Shown: positions 32,184 to 42,102, counted from the first letter of the stretch. The stretch is DNA of 64,000 nt from Providencia sp. PROV188 (GCF_027595165.1 NZ_CP097291.1:1612001-1676000), one strand, 5' to 3'. Translations and numbers: made by a program. Notes: generated by a model from the sequence alone, not told the origin.

Positions 32184-32642
32184 TTAATAAGGGCGCTCAG
32201 GCAGATCGTAAATATGTTCACTGAGATTATCGACAATGGTGTTCGGTAAACAATCGATTGAAGCAATCGATTTACCTTTATTGTAAACATCAACCCCACC
32301 CGCGCGTTTTGTTCCTAGATAGTCAGAGTGAACGGTATATACATATGTCCCATTTTTAAAATCTAGCTCCATAATTTGGGCGTGACCTGTATCCGTATCG
32401 GCGGCTTGTGTTTTTAATAAATTTTGAGTTAGTTGTTGTGGTGAGCGAACAATTTCAATATCGGGAATATCATCTATTTTTCCAAAAGCATATCGATACT
32501 GACCATCAACGTATGTCACGCGAACTTGCTTGTTATTTTTGTTTACACACTGAAAAACAGTGACAGTATAGGCGTCAGCCAGTGCTGGGGCAGACATGAG
32601 TACAGGTAATGCTAGAGCAAGTAGTGTACGGCGAAGTTTCAT
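32184..32642 (-). CDS. Secreted protein of unknown function
   Basis: The 152-residue protein has a clear Sec signal (MKLRRTLLALALPVLMSAPALA, cleavage before DAYT). The mature part starts with a strand YTVTVFQCVNKNNKQVRVTY and contains two Cys (FQC and IDC) that may form a disulphide. It should be periplasmic. I do not recognise the family, and the isolated location gives no functional hint. Confidence 0.75.
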   Translation of the reverse strand: MKLRRTLLALALPVLMSAPALADAYTVTVFQCVNKNNKQVRVTYVDGQYRYAFGKIDDIPDIEIVRSPQQLTQNLLKTQAADTDTGHAQIMELDFKNGTYVYTVHSDYLGTKRAGGVDVYNKGKSIASIDCLPNTIVDNLSEHIYDLPERPY

Positions 32643-32936
32643 GGGATCCCTACTAAAAAAGAGTTATCAATATTGATATTATCGGCATCGTATTCGGATG
32701 CTCTAGAGAGAGTTTAGCATTTAAAATTAAGCTAAATGTATTGATGACTAAAAAGCAGATTATTCCACACGGTATGTTGTCAATATTAGACAAAGTGCAC
32801 GAATGTAGCAGGTAAATGGCAAAATTTTCTCAGACTTTCGGCAAGAATTAGATTATTGCAATGACGTTTGTTAAATTAGGGAAGTAGTTTTAAAGCACGA
32901 GGGTGCTAATCGAATAATGATAATACAAGGTGAAAT

Positions 32937-33929
32937 ATGCGTGATGGAACTCGTGCTATGCAGGTGAAAAATCGTCATTTACCGAATTGGCAAACATTAA
33001 AATTAATATTGAGTTCTTTAATTGTCTTTAATTTTTATTTAAATGTTAATCCAACCGTGAAATCCGATTATTCAATATTGATTGAAATATTTGATTGGGT
33101 ATTAATCCCGATGTTTGTTTTTATCGCTGCATATTTAAGCAAAGGAATTTTATGGCAAGGTTGGCGTGCCCATTTAATCCCACCTTTAATTATCTATTTC
33201 ACGTTTCAAACGATAGATGCGATCCCGCTTTATTTTACAAATCGATTAAGTATCGAGGAATATTTACTGTTCCCTCAAAACGGTGTTTGGTTTTTTTTAG
33301 CGGTACCGATATGGCAAGCCGTTTTTTTATTACTGCCTTCATTTATAAAGAATAATGTCGGGGGAGTGACTGTCACCTTGCTGTTATCCATCATCATTGC
33401 GTTTTTCTCCAAGATACACTTATCGGATCTTACTGGTTTTTCGGCGATTATTCAGTATTTTCCATTCTTTGTTATGGCATACTTTTGTGATGACAAGAAA
33501 ATAGTTTGGCTCAGACAAAATGTATTTTTTGTCGTATCCGCAGTAATCGCCTTAGTTGTGATTTATATTTATACCCCAGTAGATATTGAATCTGAGCTAA
33601 TAAAGATTTTAGGGGAAAACCAACTTACTTATCATTTCTTTGAGTATATTTTTGCATTTCTAATGGGCGTGTTAATTTCAATTGCAGTGATGTGTATTGC
33701 ATTATCGACTGAGCGATTTGTGAAAATAGCAAATAACGCATTGGGAGTGTATTTAATTCATCCGATCATCTGTTTCTTACTATTAACTGGGTTAAGTTCA
33801 TTCCATATTGAAGCGGGTTTACCGCTTTTAATTTTGCTCACTCTCTTCACCATTACGTTAGCGTTATTTCTAGCCAAAAATTCGACCATTCATTGGTTTT
33901 TAAACCCTGAATTAAAGTCGAGAAAATAA
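32937..33929 (+). CDS. Acyltransferase-3 family membrane protein
   Basis: The 330-residue protein has about ten membrane helices. The N-terminal helix region (LILSSLIVFNFYLNVN) and the late ALGVYLIHPIICFLLL match the acyltransferase-3 (YfiQ/OafB-like) fold, although the usual catalytic His near the N-terminus is not evident (FNFYLNVN at that position). It may therefore be a divergent or inactive member. AAGGTG precedes the ATG. AATAATGATAAT lies just upstream and resembles one half of a Fur box. Confidence 0.65.
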   Translation: MRDGTRAMQVKNRHLPNWQTLKLILSSLIVFNFYLNVNPTVKSDYSILIEIFDWVLIPMFVFIAAYLSKGILWQGWRAHLIPPLIIYFTFQTIDAIPLYFTNRLSIEEYLLFPQNGVWFFLAVPIWQAVFLLLPSFIKNNVGGVTVTLLLSIIIAFFSKIHLSDLTGFSAIIQYFPFFVMAYFCDDKKIVWLRQNVFFVVSAVIALVVIYIYTPVDIESELIKILGENQLTYHFFEYIFAFLMGVLISIAVMCIALSTERFVKIANNALGVYLIHPIICFLLLTGLSSFHIEAGLPLLILLTLFTITLALFLAKNSTIHWFLNPELKSRK

Positions 33930-33970
33930 TAGAGAATAGTAAGATTAGAAACGGAAAGGGTCTATAAAAT

Positions 33971-34000
33971 AAGGCTTACCGAATAATCTCGGTAAGCCTT
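33971..34000. terminator. Bidirectional terminator
   Basis: AAGGCTTACCGA (33971-33982) pairs perfectly with TCGGTAAGCCTT (33989-34000) between the convergent acyltransferase gene and Mo-hydroxylase operon 2. Both sides have T-rich tails. Confidence 0.88.
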
Positions 34001-34018
34001 TATTAAGAGTAAAATAAC

Positions 34019-35254
34019 TTATTTACGCAGGGCTTTAACTTGCTCAGGGGTCACATCACCGGCTTGTCCACCCCATTGAACACGCAGGAAGTTGACCAAA
34101 TTGGCAATTTGCTGGTCGCTAAGCTTGTCGGCGAAACCTGGCATGCTTTGCATGTTTTGGTTATTTGGGAACGCTTGCTCCGGCAAACCATCCAATACGG
34201 CATTAATAAGATTGGTACTGTCCACATCACGCAGGGTCGAATTACCTTTCATCGCCACTGCCACATTAGGTTTACCGCTTCCATCATAGGAGTGGCAACC
34301 AGAGCAACTTTCCAGATAAACCTGTTTACCTATTGCGTTGCCATCACCCATCTTGAGCGGTAATGTGGCTGGTGGGTTATCACCCATTAGGTAGGTCGCA
34401 ATGGCCTTGTTATCTTCCGGGGTCAAATGCTGCGTGCTGAGGTAAATAACCGGATGCATATCGCTGTAGGCTGAACCTTGCGGCGCTAATCCTGTCATGA
34501 AGAACTGTTGGAGATCTTCTTTTGTCCAACCACGGGCGGCGAGGGCGTCAGGGGTAATGTCAGGGGCAGTGAAACGACCCAATGCACCACCTTTCATATA
34601 CTTATCTAACTCCATTTCGCCGAGCGCTCCTCTTGGTGTATGACATTCAGAGCAGTGTTCAAGTACATTGACTAAATATTTTCCTCGCTCCCATTCAGGA
34701 GAACTGCCTTGAGAGCTATTTGGCAATGGTTTGTCATTGAAAAATAATAGGTTCCAGCCAATCATCGCCATACGCTGGTTTAACGGGAAAGGCAGCGAAT
34801 TTTCTGGTGGTGCGACATCTACCGCTGGGCGGCTCATTAAATAACTGTAGATAGCATCAGAATCACTGCGAGTTATTCCTTTATAGGAGGTATATGGCAT
34901 CGCAGGGTAGAGGTTTTTGCTTGGTGGCGAAACACCTTCAGTTAATGCTTTATGGAACTCTTCTTTTGTCCAGCGGCCAATCCCATAATCAGCAGAAGGT
35001 GTTAAGTTACTGCTATAAATAGTACCAAAGGGGGTATCGAGAGGAAAACCACCCGCTAGAGGTGCGCCATTTGTGCTGGTATGGCATGCCGCACAGTCAC
35101 CGGCAAGTGTTAAGTAACGACCACGCTCAATCTCCTCGGCGCTCGCGGTGACTTTTTGCACTGGACCGTCAGGTTTGCGACTCTCATACCAATACAGAAT
35201 CGCCCAGACGACAATAGCTATCGCTATCAACCATAAAATAATACGTTTGATCAT
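34019..35254 (-). CDS. Tri-haem cytochrome c subunit of Mo hydroxylase 2
   Basis: The 411-residue protein has an N-terminal membrane anchor (about residues 5-22) and three haem c motifs: CAACH (54-58), CSECH (201-205) and CSGCH (317-321). It is the paralogue of the cytochrome at 3416-4735, with the same spacing and blocks (TPFGTIYSSN, LYPAMPY, PQGSAYSDM). It closes the second Mo-hydroxylase operon and overlaps the iron-sulphur gene by 4 bp. It should carry electrons from the periplasmic enzyme to the respiratory chain. Confidence 0.92.
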   Translation of the reverse strand: MIKRIILWLIAIAIVVWAILYWYESRKPDGPVQKVTASAEEIERGRYLTLAGDCAACHTSTNGAPLAGGFPLDTPFGTIYSSNLTPSADYGIGRWTKEEFHKALTEGVSPPSKNLYPAMPYTSYKGITRSDSDAIYSYLMSRPAVDVAPPENSLPFPLNQRMAMIGWNLLFFNDKPLPNSSQGSSPEWERGKYLVNVLEHCSECHTPRGALGEMELDKYMKGGALGRFTAPDITPDALAARGWTKEDLQQFFMTGLAPQGSAYSDMHPVIYLSTQHLTPEDNKAIATYLMGDNPPATLPLKMGDGNAIGKQVYLESCSGCHSYDGSGKPNVAVAMKGNSTLRDVDSTNLINAVLDGLPEQAFPNNQNMQSMPGFADKLSDQQIANLVNFLRVQWGGQAGDVTPEQVKALRK

Positions 35255-35802
35255 TTTATCGTCTCCTTGATTAGTCCCGGAGTACTCATCACCACATCTC
35301 GTACTGCTTCATAATAACGAACATAACCCGTACAGCGGCAAATGTGATTATTTAAAGCTGTTTTGATGGCTTCTTCTAGCTCTTCTTCGGCAATCGGGTT
35401 GCGTTGCAATTCCTCAACGAAAATCGTTGCCGCATTGACAAAACCTGGGGTGCAGTAACCACATTGGAAACTAAAATGGTCGATAAATGCTTCTTGTACA
35501 GGAGATAATTTAACGTCACCATTTTCTTCTTTGGTGGCAGCCCCTTCAATGGTACGAATGCTTTTGTTGTTGAAAAAGTGTGCGCCTGTAATGCAGGTGC
35601 GAACTTCTTCACTTGTGCCTGATGGATTATCCAAAATCACCACACATGCGTGGCAAATACCTTGACCACAGCCAAGTCGTGAACCCGTAAGGTCAACATA
35701 CTCATGAAGAAAATCAATCATCATGAGACCTTCAGGTACATCCATCGGTCCATATTGTTGACCGTTAATGTTGATGGTAAGTGGCAGAAAATTTAGGCTC
35801 AT
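35251..35802 (-). CDS. (2Fe-2S)-binding subunit of Mo hydroxylase 2
   Basis: The 183-residue protein has both cluster motifs of the family: Cys45, 50, 53 and 70 (CGQGICHAC ... C) and Cys114, 117, 155 and 157 (CGYC ... CRC). It is the paralogue of the protein at 4747-5313. It overlaps its neighbours by 4 bp on each side, so all three genes are translationally coupled. It has no signal peptide of its own and presumably travels with the Tat-bearing subunit. Confidence 0.93.
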   Translation of the reverse strand: MSLNFLPLTININGQQYGPMDVPEGLMMIDFLHEYVDLTGSRLGCGQGICHACVVILDNPSGTSEEVRTCITGAHFFNNKSIRTIEGAATKEENGDVKLSPVQEAFIDHFSFQCGYCTPGFVNAATIFVEELQRNPIAEEELEEAIKTALNNHICRCTGYVRYYEAVRDVVMSTPGLIKETIK

Positions 35803-38594
35803 GATAATACCTCTAGAATATCGTTAGGGCGAACAGGCAGACTCAAGAAATGGTGCCCTGTTGCATCAGCAATCGCATTGACGATGGAAGAAACGACAGG
35901 GATCATAACAACTTCAGCGACCCCTTTTGGTGGATCGGTATCGGATAACCCTGGCAGGATTTCGCTAGTTTGTTTCCAAACTGCAACATCATTTGCGAGG
36001 GGTAAATGATAACGGTTAAAGTTCCATGTTCCATTTCCGGGTCCATCTTCGTAGAGAGGTAAATATTCATGGAGCGCATGACCAATACCCATCGCTAATC
36101 CACCTTGGATTTGCCCTGAAACCAATTGAGGAACAATTAAGTTTCCGCATTCAACGACGGTATGGTGGTCGAGTAATTCGACATGACCGGTGGCCTTATC
36201 AATGGCAAGTTCAGATAAGGTAGCGACGGCGCTGTAATAGGTAACGCCAGCATTGTTTCGTTGAGTATCAGGGTAATACGCTTTTTCGCGATGCCATACT
36301 TGATAATCTTTGTCTGCAAATCGTAGGGAAAGACCATCAACAGGAAGGCGGCGGGTTTCATCATTAATTTTGAAATCAGCTTCAGCCCATTCCCAGCGGT
36401 TAAAGACATGGCAAACTGCGCCAGTTAAACCACCCATCTCAAATGTACGGTCGATTAAGCGTTGTAAGCTGAGCACTTCTAGCCCATCAGCGGTGAGACC
36501 ATTGGCAACCCAACGGGCATCCTCACGACGAACCACGAGCGGCGCTGCTTGCCCACCACCAATACCCTCTTGCCAAATTGACATTGCCGCTGGCCACAGA
36601 CCATATTCAAAGACTAATCGAGCGGCTTCTTCAGTACTGTGGGTGAAATAATAAGCGGAGTTACTGGCGCTAGCTGGGGAGCAGTAATTCGGTGTCCAAA
36701 GCGGGTTAGTGGCGAGGCGTTCTTGTTCATCTTGCGCCATGGCAAATGGGTTTCCTGTCGAAATCATCGGCAGAACTGACCAATCCACAACCGAAAAATG
36801 GGCTTCTTCCGCAGGTTTGCCTAACCACTTGGCACAGACTACGGCTTGGGATGTGGACATCCCCGTACCAATCTCCGCACCACTATGATAAATAGCTATT
36901 TTCCCTTCAGGTGTGAGTTCAACGCGCGCAAAGGAGGATTCAGCACCTGTACCGAAGTCTTTTTGAACGCAAGAAATGCCGGTACCAAATAATTTGCCTG
37001 CATTTTTAGCTTCAAACTCGGCTTTACGTTTTGCTCTTTCTTTCCACATTGGGTGCTCAGCGCAACGGCTCAGCACTTCATCCGCACGAATTGCGCCGCC
37101 TGGGATAGCCCCTTGGGTATTTTTCATTCCTGATTTGATGATGTTTTTCAGGCGAAACTCAATAGGATCGGCTTTGAGTAATTTTGCGGCTTCTTCCATG
37201 ATCATGTCAGTGGCAGCCATGGCCTGTAACGTACCATAACCACGAGCAGATCCCGCATCGACCGCGCGAGAAGCGATACCCACAGCCGATAAATCACTGC
37301 GAGGAATATAGTAGATGGCTTGGGCGCCAGTGGCTGCAACCATCACAACGGAAGGCGTAAAGTTACATCGACCGCCGCCATCCCCAATAAATGAGGCGGA
37401 AAGTGCTTCAATTTTATGGGTTTTCTTATTGACGGCGAGGGTGTAATCCATGTCAAACGCATGGCGTTTGATGGTGGATTGGAACTGTTCATAACGGTCG
37501 TTGGCTAGGCGGATCGGAACGCCATCACCATACAGAGTTGCCATCGCACCATAATAAGGGAATGGGGTGTGATCTTTCGAGCCATAACCCACCGTAAAGC
37601 AAGGGTGTAAGAATATTTGCTTAATTGGGAATTTAGATTTTGCGAGCATTTCAGGCAGTGATGCGGCAACTTCTTGCGGGGACTGTGTTGGGATCACTAA
37701 ATGGAAAGATTGTGTTTTGGCATCATACCAGCCATTGGCATTATCGGGTTCGAGCGCTGAGGTATCAATAGATTGCGAAAAGTATTTACGCTTGATAACC
37801 AGCCAATCTTCCGGCGGATTTTCTAACTGTTTTGCAAGTTCATCCGCATAATACATGCCTTCTTGATCAAGCTTTCCACCTTCACGACCTTCAGGCCAGA
37901 TTGGGAGATGCTTTTTCATACCAATCGGGGAAATAGGCATATCTTTCATGCTGGAGTATGTATCAGGTGAGAATGGTGTTTCTCCGCCGATACGAACCCC
38001 ACGATAAGTTCCCCAAGGATCTCGCTGTAATGGTCCCGTATAAGCACCATATTGGATGACATCATCGTGGAATTTGAGTGTCTCTTTAGCGAAGTTAAAT
38101 TTGGCAAAATCATGATAAATTAGTAACGCGACGGCTTGCCCTAAGTAAGCAGGGGTTTTTCCTGTCGGTAATAGTAAATCTTCACCATAGAACTCAGGGA
38201 AGGCGACGCCATCTTTTTCTAAATCACTGGCGGTAACAATACGGTCAGGCATTAAGCCATCATTAAGTCGTTCGAGATTAAAACCTTCGTAGATTTTATC
38301 GGCTTGGGTGACGCGTAGAAGAAAGGCGTGTCCTTGTTGTTTGGGCCAGTGAGGGATATCGCGGGCTCGAATATCTCTTGCAAAGACTTTTTCACCTTGC
38401 ACTTTGGCATAGCCATCAATTCGGAATTTGATTTTTTTATCGACAGGGTTCCAGTCGGGAGCCTGAAGAATTTTTTCCTCGAATAGCACATCAAAAGCTC
38501 GGCTATACAAAGGGGCGATATAACAAGAGATCCCCGCAACAACAGCACATTTGATAAAGTGTCTGCGGGATAGTCCGACATGGTTATTGCTCAT
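35799..38594 (-). CDS. Tat-exported molybdopterin-binding subunit of Mo hydroxylase 2
   Basis: The 931-residue protein is the second xanthine dehydrogenase / IorB-type Mo subunit of the window. The twin-arginine signal is SRRHFIK (residues 9-15), followed by a hydrophobic stretch. The C-terminal block PPKGVAEVVMIP gives the likely catalytic Glu894. It aligns with the first paralogue over its whole length (for example GSKDHTPFPYYGAMATLYGD against GSKDYSVFPFYSMVASFYAD). Divergent enough to suggest a different substrate, which cannot be deduced. The divergently transcribed nucleotidyltransferase and XdhC-family genes probably mature its cofactor. Confidence 0.92.
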   Translation of the reverse strand: MSNNHVGLSRRHFIKCAVVAGISCYIAPLYSRAFDVLFEEKILQAPDWNPVDKKIKFRIDGYAKVQGEKVFARDIRARDIPHWPKQQGHAFLLRVTQADKIYEGFNLERLNDGLMPDRIVTASDLEKDGVAFPEFYGEDLLLPTGKTPAYLGQAVALLIYHDFAKFNFAKETLKFHDDVIQYGAYTGPLQRDPWGTYRGVRIGGETPFSPDTYSSMKDMPISPIGMKKHLPIWPEGREGGKLDQEGMYYADELAKQLENPPEDWLVIKRKYFSQSIDTSALEPDNANGWYDAKTQSFHLVIPTQSPQEVAASLPEMLAKSKFPIKQIFLHPCFTVGYGSKDHTPFPYYGAMATLYGDGVPIRLANDRYEQFQSTIKRHAFDMDYTLAVNKKTHKIEALSASFIGDGGGRCNFTPSVVMVAATGAQAIYYIPRSDLSAVGIASRAVDAGSARGYGTLQAMAATDMIMEEAAKLLKADPIEFRLKNIIKSGMKNTQGAIPGGAIRADEVLSRCAEHPMWKERAKRKAEFEAKNAGKLFGTGISCVQKDFGTGAESSFARVELTPEGKIAIYHSGAEIGTGMSTSQAVVCAKWLGKPAEEAHFSVVDWSVLPMISTGNPFAMAQDEQERLATNPLWTPNYCSPASASNSAYYFTHSTEEAARLVFEYGLWPAAMSIWQEGIGGGQAAPLVVRREDARWVANGLTADGLEVLSLQRLIDRTFEMGGLTGAVCHVFNRWEWAEADFKINDETRRLPVDGLSLRFADKDYQVWHREKAYYPDTQRNNAGVTYYSAVATLSELAIDKATGHVELLDHHTVVECGNLIVPQLVSGQIQGGLAMGIGHALHEYLPLYEDGPGNGTWNFNRYHLPLANDVAVWKQTSEILPGLSDTDPPKGVAEVVMIPVVSSIVNAIADATGHHFLSLPVRPNDILEVLS

Positions 38595-38788
38595 AATATA
38601 CCCTTACACTTATTTTCATTGCTTCAATTATTATTTTTTATTTCATTGCTAGTTTCGTGATATAAATATTTATATATCCAATGGTTCTATATCGAAATAT
38701 GAGTAGAATTGGATGGATAATAAAAATGATGACGATTAGCATAATCTGCATATTATTATTTATAATATAAACAATAAAATTAATTATG

Positions 38789-38794
38789 TATAAT
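38789..38794 (+). promoter_or_regulatory. -10 element next to the mocA-like start codon
   Basis: TATAAT ends only 7 bp before the ATG at 38802, and no ribosome site precedes that ATG. Transcription from it would start at or next to the ATG, so the mRNA could be leaderless. A second TATAAT at 38761-38766 would give a short leader without a ribosome site. Confidence 0.45.
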
Positions 38795-38801
38795 GTAAAC
38801 C

Positions 38802-39362
38802 ATGAATATAGGTATATTAATATTAGCGGCAGGAAAAAGTGAGCGTTTTCAACGTGCTGGTGGTGGAGGAAGTAAATTAAATTATCGAATTGACCAACAA
38901 ACGGTGTTCGAAAAAACGCTTGTAAATTCAATGAATAGTGAATTGCCTATTCATGTAGTCACTCGCGCTGATAATTTGGGTGTCATTAACAATTGTTTAC
39001 ATTTTAATATTCCATTTTCCGTATTAAATAGCCATGGACTAGGGGAATCGATTGCGTTAGGCGTAAAAAATACCTCTAATTGGAGTGGCTGGTTAATTCA
39101 GTTGGGTGATATGCCCTATATTTCTCACGAAATATTTATTCGAGTTGCGAACGAATTAAAAAATTATTCATTAGTGCGACCTGTATATAAAAACATACCG
39201 GGGCACCCTGTCGGAATATCAGAAAAGTATCGACAAAATTTGCTTAATTTATCGGGAGATAATGGCGCAAAATCAATATTACGTCATCAATTGGTTTACG
39301 AAATGCAGATAAATGATGAGAATGTCATTAAAGATATTGATTATCTTCCAAATAAAAACTAA
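38802..39362 (+). CDS. MobA/MocA-like molybdenum cofactor nucleotidyltransferase
   Basis: The 186-residue protein starts MNIGILILAAGKSERF, the nucleotide-binding LAAGxSxRF signature, and continues with GLGESIALGV and QLGDMPYIS (metal-binding DMP), then PGHPVGIS. This is the MocA type, which adds CMP to molybdopterin for xanthine-dehydrogenase-family enzymes. The target is inferred from the adjacent Mo-hydroxylase operon and the XdhC-family gene 25 bp downstream. It starts 207 bp from the divergent Mo subunit gene. Confidence 0.85.
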   Translation: MNIGILILAAGKSERFQRAGGGGSKLNYRIDQQTVFEKTLVNSMNSELPIHVVTRADNLGVINNCLHFNIPFSVLNSHGLGESIALGVKNTSNWSGWLIQLGDMPYISHEIFIRVANELKNYSLVRPVYKNIPGHPVGISEKYRQNLLNLSGDNGAKSILRHQLVYEMQINDENVIKDIDYLPNKN

Positions 39363-39387
39363 GAATAAAAATCAATAGGGACTGAAT

Positions 39388-40353
39388 ATGCTACGTGAAG
39401 ATGTGTCCGTGATTTCTCAAGCAATAAAGTGGGCAATGGATGAACCAGTCTGGTTATGCACTGTGCTGAATACTTATGGTTCATCGCCGCGAAGCCCCGG
39501 CTCTTTATTGGTCGCTAAAGGAGATGGGATGTATGTAGGTTCTCTCTCTGGAGGCTGTATTGAAGAGGATTTTCTGCAACGAATTCAGCAAGGTCATTAT
39601 TTAAAAGATAGCCAAGTTGTTCGCTATGGTCAGGGCGGGGTGGAAGCCAAAGTCAATTTACCTTGTGAAGGGAGTTTAGATGTTCTTATCGAATATTTAC
39701 CCTGTAACCCGCATTCTCATCAATACCTTTCACAAATTCAAACAGCACTACTCGGTTATACCGCCATCATCAAAAAACTGACACTCCCCCTGCGAAGTGA
39801 AATTTCGACGGTACCAAACTCACAACATCCCACGCATATTGAGCGCAATGGCGATGAGATCCAATTTTATATCATGGCGCCACCCAAGCTAATCGTTGCG
39901 GGTATTTCTAATGTCGGTGTTTACTGCGCTAATTTTGCGGTCACATTAGGGTTTGAAGTGATTATTTGTGAGCATCGTGATGACGAATTGTTACGCTTTG
40001 CTGGGCAAATTGCAGAACAAGTTGAGATTAAAAAAATATTCCCTGCCCGCTTTTTAGAAGAGAATCCAAGCGCATCTAATACCGCTATTGTGTCTTTGAC
40101 TCATGACCCTCGCATTGATGATTTAACATTAATGGAAGCAGTGAATACATCTGCATTTTATATTGGTGCAATGGGCTCGACCCGAACGAGCGCTAAGCGC
40201 CGAGAGCGTTTGTTAAATTCAGGGGGATTAACGCTTGAGATGTTAGAGCAGATTCATGCGCCTATCGGTATTCCCATTGGCAGTAAAACCCCACCAGAGA
40301 TTGCGTTAGCGATTATGGCCGACATAGTGGCACATAAGAATGGGCGGGGTTAA
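39388..40353 (+). CDS. XdhC/CoxI-family molybdenum enzyme maturation protein
   Basis: The 321-residue protein has the XdhC_CoxI N-terminal block (TVLNTYGSSPRSPGSLLVAKGDGMYVGSLSGGCIEED, with the conserved Cys) and the C-terminal Rossmann domain (VAGISNVGVYCANFAVTLGFEVIICEHR, YIGAMGSTRTSAKR). Members bind the Mo cofactor, help its sulphuration and insert it into hydroxylases. It forms an operon with the MocA-like gene and probably serves both Mo hydroxylases of the window, since operon 1 has no such gene. Confidence 0.9.
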   Translation: MLREDVSVISQAIKWAMDEPVWLCTVLNTYGSSPRSPGSLLVAKGDGMYVGSLSGGCIEEDFLQRIQQGHYLKDSQVVRYGQGGVEAKVNLPCEGSLDVLIEYLPCNPHSHQYLSQIQTALLGYTAIIKKLTLPLRSEISTVPNSQHPTHIERNGDEIQFYIMAPPKLIVAGISNVGVYCANFAVTLGFEVIICEHRDDELLRFAGQIAEQVEIKKIFPARFLEENPSASNTAIVSLTHDPRIDDLTLMEAVNTSAFYIGAMGSTRTSAKRRERLLNSGGLTLEMLEQIHAPIGIPIGSKTPPEIALAIMADIVAHKNGRG

Positions 40354-40431
40354 GCTAGTTTTGCCCATTTCGAATCGGGAAAATAAATAGTGGGAAATGT
40401 ATGGCTATTTTAAAACATGGAAGGATTCATA

Positions 40432-40902
40432 ATGCGTTCTAAACTCATTCATCAATGGAAGTTCAAAAGGAGAGCTAGGCTCTCTTTCTTAGGCGCAGAG
40501 ATCCTTTGGTCGGTAGTTTTAGGCATCATTCAGGCATTAGTCTATCAATGGTATTTGAGCGCTCATCCAGAGGATGCAAGTTTAGTTTTTCAAAGTAATT
40601 TTTATCATCAATTCTCTTTTAGCCAGTTTGGGTTGATGGAAGTTCTGTTTGCGATTATCCAAATCTATATATTTACACTGCTTCTTACACAACGAGTTAG
40701 GGATATGGGTATTAAATATCCATTTATAATTTCGCTTGTTTTTACATCAGCATCATTGTTTTTAGCACCATTAAGTATGTTTAACTCATCGACTTTTTCA
40801 GTTGTATTTATGTTTATTTTGTTGATTGGGGCATTGATTGCTTTATTTGCACCATCAGCGCCGGAAACAAATGTGAATATAAAAAATGATGTGGTGAATT
40901 GA
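40432..40902 (+). CDS. DUF805-like membrane protein
   Basis: The 156-residue protein has four membrane helices. An N-terminal RRARLSFLGAEILW and a middle QRVRDMGIKYPF resemble the RxR...FW and RLHDxG blocks of DUF805. The function of the family is unknown. The ATG at 40432 follows AAGGA; an ATG five codons earlier lacks a site. It lies 78 bp after the XdhC-family gene and may be cotranscribed. Confidence 0.6.
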   Translation: MRSKLIHQWKFKRRARLSFLGAEILWSVVLGIIQALVYQWYLSAHPEDASLVFQSNFYHQFSFSQFGLMEVLFAIIQIYIFTLLLTQRVRDMGIKYPFIISLVFTSASLFLAPLSMFNSSTFSVVFMFILLIGALIALFAPSAPETNVNIKNDVVN

Positions 40903-40943
40903 AAGATAGGGGGAGATAATTGATGTGGGCTGAAATGTAGATT

Positions 40944-40978
40944 AGATAAACAGCATAACGATCTTATGCTGTTTATCT
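40944..40978. terminator. Perfect 14-bp inverted repeat between convergent genes
   Basis: AGATAAACAGCATA (40944-40957) and TATGCTGTTTATCT (40965-40978) lie between the DUF805-like gene and ychF. Confidence 0.7.
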
Positions 40979-41010
40979 TAGATAATACTTTTTACGATGT
41001 AAGTATTGGC

Positions 41011-42102
41011 TTACACATTAAACAAGAAGTTCAACACATCGCCATCTTTAACGATGTAATCTTTACCTTCTGCACGCATTTTACCGGCTTCTTTCGCACC
41101 TTGTTCACCACGGAATTTGATGAAATCTTCGAATGCGATAGTTTGTGCGCGGATAAAGCCTTTTTCGAAGTCAGTATGGATTTTACCCGCCGCTTGTGGA
41201 GCTGTGGCACCAACAGGGATAGTCCATGCACGCACTTCTTTCACGCCAGCGGTGAAGTAAGTTTGCAGGTTTAATAATTCGTAACCTGCACGAATCACAC
41301 GGTTAAGACCTGGCTCTTCAATGCCTAAATCAGCCATAAACTCATCGCGCTCTTCATCGTCTAGCTCGGCGATATCAGATTCGATAGCGGCGCAAACAGG
41401 CACAACTACAGAACCTTCGGCTTTAGCGATTTCGTAGACTTTGTCTAAGTATGGGTTATTTTCAAAACCATCTTCATTGACGTTAGCAATGTACATGGTT
41501 GGCTTCAGGGTCAAGAAGCTTAAATAACGGATTGCGGCTTTATCTTCAGCGGTTAAATCTAATGAACGCAGCATGCCAGCTTGTTCTAAGTGTGGCAGGC
41601 ATTTTTCTAGAGCTTCTAATTCCGCTTTTGCGTCTTTATCGCCGCCTTTTGCGCGTTTTTGTACGCGGTGAATAGCACGCTCACAAGTATCTAAGTCAGA
41701 CAGCGCTAATTCAGTGTTGATCACTTCAATATCGGCTGCTGGGTCAACTTGGCCAGCAACGTGGATGATATTGTCATTTTCGAAACAACGAACGACGTGA
41801 CCAATCGCTTCCGTTTCACGGATGTTAGTCAGGAATTGGTTACCAAGACCTTCACCTTTCGATGCGCCTTTTACCAGACCCGCGATATCAACGAATTCCA
41901 TCGTGGTTGGCAGGATGCGCTGAGGCTTCACAATTTCAGCTAATTGATCAAGACGTGGGTCTGGCATTGGCACAACACCCGTGTTTGGTTCAATTGTACA
42001 GAAAGGGAAGTTGGCTGCTTCGATGCCGGCTTTGGTCAATGCATTAAACAGAGTGGATTTACCCACGTTAGGCAGACCAACGATACCGCATTTAAAACCC
42101 AT
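41011..42102 (-). CDS. ychF: Redox-regulated ATPase YchF
   Basis: The 363-residue protein is an Obg-like P-loop protein with G1 GLPNVGKST (residues 8-16), G3 [10 protein letters not shown] and NVNE in place of NKxD. The last feature gives ATP rather than GTP preference in this family. A C-terminal TGS domain ends [12 protein letters not shown]. It binds the ribosome and is linked to translation and oxidative stress. It lies 102 bp after pth, the conserved order. Confidence 0.96.
   Translation of the reverse strand: MGFKCGIVGLPNVGKSTLFNALTKAGIEAANFPFCTIEPNTGVVPMPDPRLDQLAEIVKPQRILPTTMEFVDIAGLVKGASKGEGLGNQFLTNIRETEAIGHVVRCFENDNIIHVAGQVDPAADIEVINTELALSDLDTCERAIHRVQKRAKGGDKDAKAELEALEKCLPHLEQAGMLRSLDLTAEDKAAIRYLSFLTLKPTMYIANVNEDGFENNPYLDKVYEIAKAEGSVVVPVCAAIESDIAELDDEERDEFMADLGIEEPGLNRVIRAGYELLNLQTYFTAGVKEVRAWTIPVGATAPQAAGKIHTDFEKGFIRAQTIAFEDFIKFRGEQGAKEAGKMRAEGKDYIVKDGDVLNFLFNV

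Noticed and set aside
32917..32935. Fur box before the acyltransferase gene
   Set aside because: Only one half (AATAATGATAAT) matches; the other half does not, and it abuts the ribosome site.
38638..38931. 97-codon minus-strand ORF between Mo operon 2 and the mocA-like gene
   Set aside because: It overlaps the conserved start of the mocA-like gene in antisense and its hydrophobic part comes from AT-rich promoter DNA.
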